DNA from: Psococerastis gibbosa
Taxonomy: Eukaryota > Arthropoda > Insecta > Psocodea > Psocidae
Assembly (NCBI GenBank): GCA_963971405.1
Contig: OZ020486.1
Coordinates: forward strand, 29,287,419-29,351,418
Direction: 5' to 3'
Length of the DNA stretch: 64,000 nucleotides
Of this stretch, positions 58,301-64,000 are shown piece by piece (positions within the stretch are counted from its first letter, which is position 1; every line of letters starts with the position of its first letter). The notes below the pieces were generated by a model. The model was given only the letters and a program-made list of their open reading frames with translations, did no database searches and was not told where the DNA came from. Position numbers and translations under genes: made by a program.

Positions 58301-60658
58301 AGAGATTGGATTGAATTGGTTATAACCACGTTTGACAACATTCGCAGTAGCTCATAAGTCTCGACAAGGTTGTTGTATCGAGTGTGAGCCGTGAAAACAC
58401 GACTGGCAAATTAAAACAAGGTATTGATCGTTCAGGGTGAGGGTGCAATGTGGGACAACTGACTCAGCTATCCTCTCTCCTGACTAATCACAAAACAAAG
58501 TTTCAAGCCAAAATTCGATTTGTTTTTGGGGTTAAAGAATAAAACACGTCCCATTGTATCGAACCCTCGCTAATGTCAATATGGTAACCAAATTTGATGA
58601 TTCCCGTTATTCTCTACAGCTATGGGTATTGCTTCACAAGCCATTATTACACGCGGGATGGAGCATATTCAGCAATAAAAATGTTCCAGTTTATTAAGAA
58701 TTTGAAATTGTTGTACTTGTACTAGTATTACATCGTACAGGTTTTTTTATGTTTTAATATTGCGGTATTGGACCAATACTATTGGTACAAAAATAAAATA
58801 TAATAATAATGTAATATAATAATTTACAGCACTATAACAGGGGGCAATGTTACTAAAATATGACAACGAAAGCATAGATTTAATGAGACGTTGGCAGAAT
58901 GGATCAGCAATCATAATTACGGTTTTTGAAAAGTGCGGGTGAATACATAAGTTACGCACTAACTCGTGAAGTCCCAATTAACTGATCTTTCATATACTGT
59001 CAACAGACGCATAACTCTGGTCAAATTAAAATAATCTGGGTAATTTTTTTAAATTAAGCTTGTCACTTGGAATGTGAAAACAAGTTTACAAATATTCCGC
59101 AGTATTTAGAGCTAGGCGCTGACGCAGGGCTTCTTTTTAGTATTATTTTATACCAAGTACATTAAAAGGAAATTGGGCACCCCACAATCGCTTGGGAGTT
59201 TGTAATCCTAATGCCTTACCCATTTTAGAACCCATCCCACGTATATTTTTGAAGTTAACAATTATTCAAGAAAGTATTACTAACCAATGCGAGGGGAGAG
59301 GAATCCAAGCTCGACTATGCAAACTATTTCAAAACCCGAAATGCAAGCAAACGCGATTGAAGATTCCAAATTTTTACTGAACTAGCAATGCAAAAAATGT
59401 TGCTTGACAAGTTCTGAAAATATTGAAGTAAAAAATGAATGGTGTGATTGCGAACCTCAGTCAGAAATTGAGCATTGCAGATCAGCACTCTCGAGATGAA
59501 ATGGAATATATTCAACACCACACGTCCTACATTTTTTTCAGATTTTTCATTTCAGACTCCCTCTATTTACTTGGGTCATTATTTCAGCCATTCAGGCATT
59601 TCTCTCTTAACTTTTCACTTATTTCATTATTTAAATTCCTTTTACATTTTGCTTCATGGTTGCTGAAGGCAGCAGCAGCTAAATTTTATTACGCTACCTT
59701 TGAAGGGAAGGTGAGGTGTTATTAAGAATTTATGCTCCTTGCAAACAGGAATGACTTTAAATTTTCATTATTTGTCACATTTCGTCGCACTGTGACCATA
59801 AACGTGAAGATATTGTGCGATGTTTTTTTCTAAACTCTTTTTTGGCAAATGTAAATTTTTACGGTTAAGGTACTTGTAGCTCCACTTTTTTCGGTTAAAT
59901 AAATATACTAGTAGTTCTATGCCAGAAACAATTTTGAATAAATGCTTGTAATCAACATTGAAAATTGAAGATACGATACATTTACACACACATTTACGTA
60001 AATTTACTTACGTCATTCTCATCGGAAACAATGACGCCTGACGGCATTAAACAGCCAATAAAGCAAAACGCAACAATGTGTTAAATACTTCAGGACACCG
60101 AAATATCTCATAATTTTTTATGGCGGCAAATACAAACGGGCTATTCTACTGAAAGAGAGCTTCCTCAATAACAGTACTGAATGTAAACAGAGTTTTAGAG
60201 ACAATGCTGAACTTCGCGAAAAGAATCCATTTAGGGTACTTTTCACTCAACATAGAAGAGACAGGAGCTTCCTATTTGATGGGAAACCCATATATAGCTG
60301 CATATCGCAGTTAAACAGTTCAGTATTTTCTCCAACGGCTACTGTGCAAAAGAATGAGAAATAAGTTCGTAAACAGAGATACATATGAGCATTTCTTTCA
60401 AGGTTACAGTTACAAAATAATGCACTTACCATCTAGTACTTTCTCAAGTGCTTTCAATTTGCTGAGCATGGATACCAAGTTCTTCTCATAAGTTGCTCGT
60501 TCAGCTGATGAACGTGCGTCAACGGCCCGCACAACCTTTCTCTCCACCTCGTCGTCCTTGACCTTGAGGACATCACTAAGATGGTCTGAAGCAGCTTCAA
60601 GTTGCCGCTTAAGCTGGTCCCGCGAGTCTCTTTCTAGCTCACTTCTAGCAATGAGAAT
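38413..60658 (-). CDS. Mic60: MICOS complex subunit Mic60 (mitofilin), C-terminal four exons
   Basis: Exons 60430-60658, 45490-45648, 41320-41611 and 38413-38590 join in frame (phases 1, 1 and 2) into the last 285 residues of Mic60/mitofilin. Mic60 is the inner-membrane protein that organises crista junctions and bridges to the outer membrane within the MICOS complex. The visible part holds the end of the coiled coil (RDQLKRQLEAASDHLSDVL), then KALEKVLDERVEADRKAH and the conserved mitofilin signature: SRGVYPETALRERF, VARRVALVPE, LLRYLLSYLQSTLLF, WIDEAKIYLETQLIV. In animals this C-terminal domain shapes membranes and contacts CHCH-domain partners such as Mic19. About 400 N-terminal residues, with targeting signal and membrane anchor, are expected beyond position 64000. 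The coding parts show no break, so the gene looks functional. Identification is secure. Confidence 0.93.
38640..38772 (+). repeat. Degraded SINE (family J)
   Basis: ACATTTTCTAGTCATGCTTC, GGACATTTAAAGTAGACG and CCCGGGCCACCCTAG correspond to the body of the SINE at 46239-46470. The tRNA-like head and the tail are mostly lost. Confidence 0.5.
39692..40254. mobile_element. Foldback with AT-microsatellite core, 563 bp
   Basis: The left end CCGATCATGGCGATTTTA and its inverse at the right pair together. Further paired blocks inside are GGTATTAATTCAATTG with the inverse, and GGTAATATAATACC with GGTATTATATTACC. The centre is a (TA)n/(TATT)n microsatellite (about 39915-40015). The frame at 39796-40053 is low-complexity translation of this centre. 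No related copy was seen. Confidence 0.65.
40869..41035. repeat. Partial family B foldback
   Basis: TTAAGTTATAATATGGTAGC, GACATCATTAATAAG and the complete right arm ending TCGCCGGTGGAATGGCCGCC match 8516-8781. The outer left arm is deleted. Confidence 0.65.
41320..41611 (-). CDS. Mic60: Mic60 coding exon (third from last intron side)
   Basis: The acceptor TTGTTTCAG precedes 41611 and the donor GTAAGTTC follows 41320. After the split Gly it reads GNDPLVSTVLTAVPAQARSR, then GVYPETALRERFLRVEQVAR, RVALVPEEGGSLLRYLLSYL and ends KLNTFELLQRAR. R-G-V-Y-x-E-x-x-L-x-x-R-F and the L-x-S-Y-L-Q-S-x-L-L-F block are diagnostic of mitofilin. GC content is visibly higher than in the flanking introns. The frame continuing upstream of 41611 is intron read-through. 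Confidence 0.94.
41741..41947 (-). mobile_element. tRNA-derived SINE (family J), copy 3
   Basis: Read on the - strand it has CTCCTGACACACTCCTG, TGTAGAGTAGTAGTACGG, CTCTGACTTTCACCCG, B-box GGTTCGAGTCCCACAC, CTGGCCATGCTTCGG, GGGCTTTATAGCCC and a T-rich tail. The tRNA-like head is more complete than in copy 1. Confidence 0.75.
42815..43024 (-). repeat. Family F fragment
   Basis: TTTTTGTGAACCTACAATTT, CAGACAGACAGACATTTCAT, GAAATTTCGAAATTGATCATT-like blocks and AAAGCTTTCTTTATACTAAT match the right end of reversed F copies with heavy divergence. Confidence 0.5.
43512..43701. repeat. Direct duplication of about 66 bp
   Basis: AAGGAAGGAACATCAATTTT..AATGTTGACATTAAAATCTG (43512-43578) recurs with a few changes at 43637-43701, separated by about 58 bp. 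The second copy ends where the family F copy begins. Confidence 0.75.
43703..44389 (-). mobile_element. Family F element, copy 4 (reverse), truncated
   Basis: It starts inside the element at TTGAGGTAAATTCAAGTTAG, without the GAACCGGTCC end and C tract. It retains GGGGCAAGCGACCCCGCC, the CAGACAGACAAACAGACAG run, and the complete end AAAGCTTTCCTTATACTACG..AAATTGGAAAGCAAT. The three frames at 43737-44075 lie in it. Confidence 0.7.
45126..45402. mobile_element. Foldback family H, copy 2
   Basis: AAGGCAGAGATTTCTTTTTA, AATTAATTAATTTCTCGTTT and CACAAAGAAATGAAAATGG form the left arm. TTTCATACCTTTGTGGCTG, GAATTAATTAATTTCG and CTACAAAATATATCGAGAT form the right. The design matches 51190-51571 and 57681-58070. 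Confidence 0.55.
45490..45648 (-). CDS. Mic60: Mic60 coding exon (second visible)
   Basis: The acceptor CTTGTTTTAG is at 45649 and the donor GTGAGTAT follows 45490. It completes the split Glu and reads RVEADRKAHQAHVLFSACQS, then LFRALRSGAPGSHWSQELRP and ends NKEISAVSGAVG. The K-A-H-Q-x-x..A-C-Q-S-L..L-R-S segment aligns with the helix that starts the mitofilin C-terminal domain. Length is 159 nt. The flanking + strand frame at 45379-45582 is a shadow. Confidence 0.92.
46239..46470 (+). mobile_element. tRNA-derived SINE (family J), best copy
   Basis: It begins CTCCTGACGTACTCCTGTCA. It then has an A-box-like TAGAGTAGTGGTACAGG, CTCCGACTTTCACCCGAAAG, B-box GGCTCGAGTCCCACAC, CTGGCCATACTTTGGAGGG, GCGGTCCCGGGC, GGGCTTTATAGCCCTAAA and (TTTA)n. 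Of four copies this one keeps all blocks. Transcription by RNA polymerase III from the tRNA-like head is the usual mode for this class. Confidence 0.78.
51190..51571. mobile_element. Foldback family H, copy 3
   Basis: GGAAGAGATTTCAAAATAAT and ATTTTGAAATCTCTGCTTTA are the inverted ends. The inner blocks GACGAAATTATTTAATTGTT and CCACTGCCGCAAAG follow the family. The centre differs from the other copies and includes an AT-rich (TTTGA)n stretch. Confidence 0.55.
52510..52725 (+). repeat. Interspersed repeat K, copy 2
   Basis: ACCAAGTTGAATCC, AGCAGGTTCAAAGATG, GTCACCTCCGAACTAATCAT, CCCAAGTGGTTCCGAATCC and TATAATCAGGAGGTCCAC match 56612-56985. After the last block the copies diverge. Confidence 0.6.
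53702..54529 (-). mobile_element. Family F element, full-length copy 5 (reverse)
   Basis: It runs from CAGAACCGGTCCGAGTTTAC to AAATTGGAAAGCAATAAAT, with the G tract at about 53821-53832, GGGGCAAGCGACCCCTCGCA, the CAGACAGACATACAGACAG run, and TGGTTCCTGGGACCTG. Two overlapping - strand frames (54146-54412 and 54156-54491) translate the run into alternating Ser-Val-Cys. They are repeat-derived and not genes. Confidence 0.75.
55461..55660. repeat. 40-bp tandem array, five copies
   Basis: Five units start at 55461, 55501, 55541, 55581 and 55621. Each reads GTGGTTGATAAACGTTCCAA, then GTCATAATTTC, then C/G-CATATG. Units differ by one to three bases, so expansion is recent. The segment before it (55384-55425) carries ACTTGGCGGGATTCGAC, a tRNA B-box-like block seen in the SINE-like repeats. 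Confidence 0.92.
56612..56985 (+). repeat. Interspersed repeat K, most complete copy
   Basis: It contains TACCATGTTGAATCCATGAG, TCACCTCCGATTTAATCATG, AATCTACTATAATCAGGAGG, GAGGTGAAAGAGTCTGCCCC, GTGCCTCAAGTTAACAAACA, GACAGGGTTGCTTAAAGCAG and ends with a (GATA)n tail. The simple-repeat tail suggests a retroposon. The - strand frame at 56826-57011 is inside it. Confidence 0.62.
57681..58070. mobile_element. Foldback family H, copy 4
   Basis: AAGGCAGAGATTTCATAATG, GACGAAATTAATTAATATCT and CCACAGCTGCAAAG on the left pair with CTTCGCAGCTGTAGAACGTG, GGAATTAATTAATTTCGT and ACAAAATATTTCGAAATCT on the right. The interior includes a second small inverted pair around 57895-57920. Confidence 0.6.
60430..60658 (-). 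CDS. Mic60: Mic60 coding exon, coiled-coil end (first visible)
   Basis: The acceptor TTTTCTTTTAG ends at 60659 and the donor GTAAGTGC follows 60430. It starts at a codon boundary with ILIARSELERDSRDQLKRQL, goes on EAASDHLSDVLKVKDDEVER and ends LSKLKALEKVLD plus one base. The charged heptad pattern is that of the Mic60 coiled coil, and R-R/K-Q-x-x-A-x-x-D-H-L-x-D-V-L is a conserved mitofilin block. Exons encoding the preceding residues are not in 60659-64000 as far as I can see. Confidence 0.93.
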
Positions 60659-60883
60659 CTAAAAGAAAACAAAATAAAAAAAAGGTCAAACAGGCAAAAA
60701 CACAATTTGAAATTTTTGTATTTCCTTCTTATACAGTGTAATAGTACAAAAACCGGGATTCGCTATGGGCTAGGCCTCTGTTATGGGGGAATTTTCATTA
60801 AAATAAGATAAACTAATTAGAACTTAGAACTTTGCCTAAAAATCAAAATTGATTGTCTTCAACCAAGGACACATTCGCGAAAT

Positions 60884-61237
60884 TTTACAAAAACGGTGAC
60901 GTGGTAGCAGACATTCAAGACTTAAGTAGCGTTTCCACCGACCTCGCATTGCAGAATGCAAATGACATTGACGGAAATTAGAATTTTTCTTTTTATAGAA
61001 ATCTATTAAAATGTTTGTACTTAACATATCCCATGACGCCATTTTTTAATTTTAGTTTGTTTGTTTGTGATTTTATTGTATGATCATTGATCAATTTAAA
61101 CTATGGCGTAGAGAAAAATAAACATTTCCGTCAATTCTGCAATGCGAGGTCGGTGGAAACCCCGCCTAAGTCTTGAATGTCTGCTACCACGTCACTGTTT
61201 TTGTAAATAGCCCTAGCCGGTCGGTGGAATGGGCACC
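60884..61237. mobile_element. Nested-terminus foldback MITE (family B), left end lost
   Basis: Starting within the left arm at TTTTACAAAAACGGTGACGT, it carries GGTAGCAGACATTCAAGACT, the inner block GTTTCCACCGACCTCGCATT with inverse, and the full right terminus CCGGTCGGTGGAATGGGCACC followed by TTA. The interior orientation matches 25419-25799. The frame at 60836-61042 lies in it. Confidence 0.75.
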
Positions 61238-61559
61238 TTATTAGAACACTCACAAGTCAAGTAACAGATCCAACGTTAAGTGCATGTTTGTGTAGCTGTT
61301 GCCTGGTTATACCGAAGGGGAGCCAGCATTGATGTGGTGCAATTGTTTGTTATGTGAGGCCTCTGGTAATGATCCTGTCAAACACGGATTACTTATTCAA
61401 AGCAACCCGAAACTAAACTAAGTATATACTGTATGTGTTCCTAGATGAGGATTTCCAATCTCAATGGGAATGCTGCCGATTCAATTCAAATATCCATTCA
61501 ATAAGCAACTTTGATCTGTAATAATTGAATGTGCTGCCACTCAACAAAGATAGCATCGT

Positions 61560-61870
61560 TTAAAAGAAATGGTTGGAGCCATTTTTTTAGGAAAAACATT
61601 TTTAACTATTTTTAAGGTTATAGGGGGATAAAACCAAAACTAAAATTATTAAAAAAATGTCACTGGACGATACTTTCGTGAACCTACAGTACATACCAAA
61701 TTTCATCAATTTCTATAGAGTAGTTTGGCCGCAAATCTAGTTACAGACCAAAATACAGATATTTCGTATAAACCACAATTTTGGTTCCTGGCACCTCAAA
61801 ACTAGTAAATCCATGAAAAAAATATAAACATAAAATTTTGAAGATCACAAAGCTTTCCTTATACTAAAGT
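61560..61870 (-). repeat. Family F fragment
   Basis: AAGAAATGGTTGGAGCCATT, ATAGGGGGATAAAACC, TTTCGTGAACCTACAG, GGTTCCTGGCACCTCAAAAC and AAAGCTTTCCTTATACTAAA follow the order of reversed F copies with strong divergence. Confidence 0.55.
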
Positions 61871-62544
61871 ATGATTACACTCTAATATTGCTCCAATATT
61901 CGATCCAATAAATATGGGTCGATGAAAAATTGGAACGTATAATACCAAAATTCAGATTCAAATCGTATATTCCAAATTAGCAATCCAAATATTTCTTCGA
62001 TCGAATAAATACTAGCCTACAGTGTTTGTAATTTTGTAAGCTGTTTCGTGGGGATAAGTATAACTGTATATGAAGCGGCCAATAACAGGTAGACAGTACC
62101 AGAGAGGAGTATCAAGAGGACATAGTCCATTGGGGCACTAGAATCAGGTCACCTCCCCGTCAAATAGCTGATTGGAAAACTCATTAAGAAGATGTTGTCT
62201 AGTAATTGATTTGGGAGGGAGAGAGACCCAAATTTCCATCGCCTGTTCGACCATCAGCCCCAATCAACCTTTGGCACTGAGCTTTTAGGTTATTTTAGGA
62301 TTTACATATTTACTATATAGTTTACCTATGCAGTTTCCATTAGTTTCCAATTTCAATTAAAAAGTCTTGCAATGCAATGCGGTAACTATACTTTTCAAGT
62401 GCTGGTGGGACCGGGCTTATTTATGATACGTAAAAGAAATTTTGGGAAATACTAGTAAGCAACCTGAATTATCTAGATCTCTTATTTGACTATGTAAATT
62501 ATTTAATTTAGTTGGGTTAGTTACGGTTATGCGAATAGGCTACT

Positions 62545-62885
62545 TGACATTTGTAACAATAAAAAATAAAATATGATGGACAACCGAAGCTTAAAGTTTG
62601 ACAATAATAATACAATAAGTTTTTTGCTGTAAAAATTTGTAAATATTAAAAAAATAGAAAAATAAATGTGAGTGTTTCTAGACATTAGACATGGAAACAA
62701 GGAAATGACGTCACATACCTCCCCAGCGACCTAAAAAATGACGTCTCATTCCATACCACGTATCCCGCTTTTTAACCATCAAAATTGAATAACGTTTTTT
62801 AATGAAAAAATAATAATTTTAAGAGGTTAAAATAAATCTACCAATACATCACAATATATTAAAAAAAAATTGTTAGCCTATTGCT
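62545..62885. repeat. Repeat N with paired TGACGTC sites, copy 2
   Basis: TTTGTAACAATAAAAAATAA, AATGACGTCACATACC (62705), AATGACGTCTCATTCC (about 62740) and CTTTTTAACCATCAAAATTG match 15890-16530 in order and are not interrupted here. Class unknown. Confidence 0.5.
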
Positions 62886-63545
62886 AAAGAGTGCACACGA
62901 AGTCAGAATGTTACAGTGTAGGCAGACAGATTGTCAATCACCAAATCACAGTTACCATTGACTTACCCATTAGTGACAAGAATCACGTTCACGTTATCAT
63001 TAATTCTTGTCACTCATTGATTGCATTGAACGTCATGAAAAAGGAAAGCTGAACACCTAGCAATGGTAAGTCCACGAGTTTGAGAATAGGTACTATTGGC
63101 AATATGATAAGCCATGCATTAAGCTTCCGCTAAGTAGATTGTGATAGAAGCAGGGGCCGCGAATAGCTCAACTTAATAAACACAGCCAACCCGAGGGCGG
63201 TCATTTGCAAGTGACACCTGATAAGGAATTCGGGCAGTCTGCCCCTCCCGGCTAACCACATGCAAAAGGTCAATGAGATGGACAGAAGCGTCTGTTGGAG
63301 CCAGCCTATACCAGCGTTATCCATCTGTGTCACAAACCGACCTCAAACTTGATCCCCCTATTGTCTAACCCCTGGCCGTCACTCCCTCCCCCCTGTCCCC
63401 ACTTCCCCGTAACAACTGTGTCGCCGCGTCATTTCAGTAAATTGCAGTTTCTCTTCTAGTTCAAATTAGGCCTGTCCATGTCGCCCGGGAACTTTAGTTT
63501 GAGTATAATGAACTTTTAATACTATCATCAGTCTAGTAGTAGTCC

Positions 63546-63735
63546 AAGGGCGGATTTTAGGGGGGTTGAGGGTCCGAACCCCCCCCCCCCCCGAAATAAA
63601 TTAACTTACACTAGATAACAATGGGCTTACAGTGGGAATTAAAAATTATTGTTTTTTAATGTTATAATCCACTGAACCTGCCTGCTGACCCCCCCCCCCC
63701 CCTCCTCCTAAATTGGAGGCAAAATCCGCCCTTGA
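63546..63735. mobile_element. hAT-like MITE with G/C tracts, about 190 bp
   Basis: CAAGGGCGGATTTTAGGGGG at the left and GCAAAATCCGCCCTTG at the right are inverted ends of the CAGTGGCG class. Two C tracts lie inside. Flanks are AGTAGTAG-like on both sides, but the local (AGT)n repeat makes the exact 8-bp duplication ambiguous. Confidence 0.6.
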
Positions 63736-64000
63736 GTAGTACACATCCATGGAAGGCGAGGAAAGTGCGCACATTTGATGTATTTTCGTTATTGTGCACA
63801 CGTTTAGGCTTGAGAGGGCACAACTTTGTAATTCACATTGTGTTTTTTTATATATAAATACACGGATCTATCTATTAATTTCAATTTTCCCCGCCTGCCA
63901 TGGAACTTAGTGTTAATGACGTACATAGTGTATACAGATACAGTATACAGTATACAGGGTGTTTGTTTCAGGAACCTTCTTGACCTTGTTCATGTCTATA

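Larger units (their letters stand above)
45649..60429 (-). other. Mic60 intron, 14.8 kb
   Basis: This intron between the donor GTAAGTGC (at 60429) and the acceptor at 45649 contains a SINE (46239-46470), repeat K copies (52510-52725 and 56612-56985), family H foldbacks (51190-51571 and 57681-58070), a family F copy (53702-54529), a 40-bp tandem array (55461-55660), AT microsatellites (about 55998-56090) and a poly-A run near 50530-50550. Stretches where I see nothing definable are 46500-50500 and 58100-60400. The longest frames (50661-51107 +, 56096-56473 -, 59435-59725 +) show no recognised domain. Confidence 0.6.
60659..64000 (-). other. Mic60 intron continuing off the window
   Basis: The stretch holds a nested-terminus MITE (60884-61237), a family F fragment (61560-61870), repeat N copy 2 (62545-62885) and a hAT-like MITE (63546-63735). 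The - strand frame at 63130-63333 shows no recognisable domain. The last 45 bp (CAGGGTGTTTGTTTCAGGAA) resemble the end of a dispersed element cut by the window edge. Confidence 0.5.

Noticed and set aside
63130..63333. Upstream Mic60 exon on the - strand
   Set aside because: The peptide has no coiled-coil pattern and no suitable splice sites were found.

Overview
The window reads as AT-rich, intron-rich eukaryotic DNA. It has spliced exons with GT/AG borders, dense dispersed repeats, tRNA-derived SINEs, MITE-like foldbacks, LINE and Penelope-like retroelement remnants and microsatellites. It shows no bacterial gene organisation. The protein fragments and repeat content fit an arthropod, probably an insect and perhaps a hemipteran. 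The species guess is inference only.

Two host genes are visible. At the left edge on the + strand are the last two coding exons of a small GPI-anchored Ly6/uPAR-type protein (469-529 and 4255-4385). Their splice phases match, and the exon with the protein's start lies left of the window. On the - strand, the last four coding exons of the MICOS subunit Mic60/mitofilin run from 60658 down to 38413. They encode the C-terminal 285 residues, and all three splice junctions keep the frame. The targeting signal, membrane anchor and most of the coiled coil must lie beyond 64000. Mic60 is stretched over more than 22 kb because its introns, one of about 14.8 kb, are full of transposable-element debris.

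The rest (4386-38412, the introns and 60659-64000) is repeat-rich. The main components are: (a) foldback MITEs ending in GGCGG..ATTCCACC-type termini flanked by 3-bp TTA or TAT duplications (PIF/Harbinger-like), many sharing an internal GTGGTAGCAGACATT core; (b) TA-flanked foldbacks starting AGAGGACATGCTACGTAG or the related AGAGTGTACAGCCCGTAGG; (c) an approximately 830-bp family with GTCTGTCTG runs and two homopolymer G/C tracts; (d) a tRNA-derived SINE family and several other SINE-like families; (e) hAT-like MITEs with 8-bp duplications; (f) fragments of LINE reverse transcriptase; (g) the 3' end of a Penelope-like element with an intact GIY-YIG domain and a hammerhead-ribozyme-like motif downstream; (h) three tandem arrays with units of 67-68, 12 and 40 bp.

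Several repeats are inserted into one another with readable target-site duplications, so the region records a layered insertion history. No operon, CRISPR array or multi-gene system is present. The most unusual items are the hammerhead-like core beside the GIY-YIG ORF, the nested-terminus foldbacks with a shared core motif, and the insertion at 24286-24750 with tRNA A-box and B-box pieces head to head.
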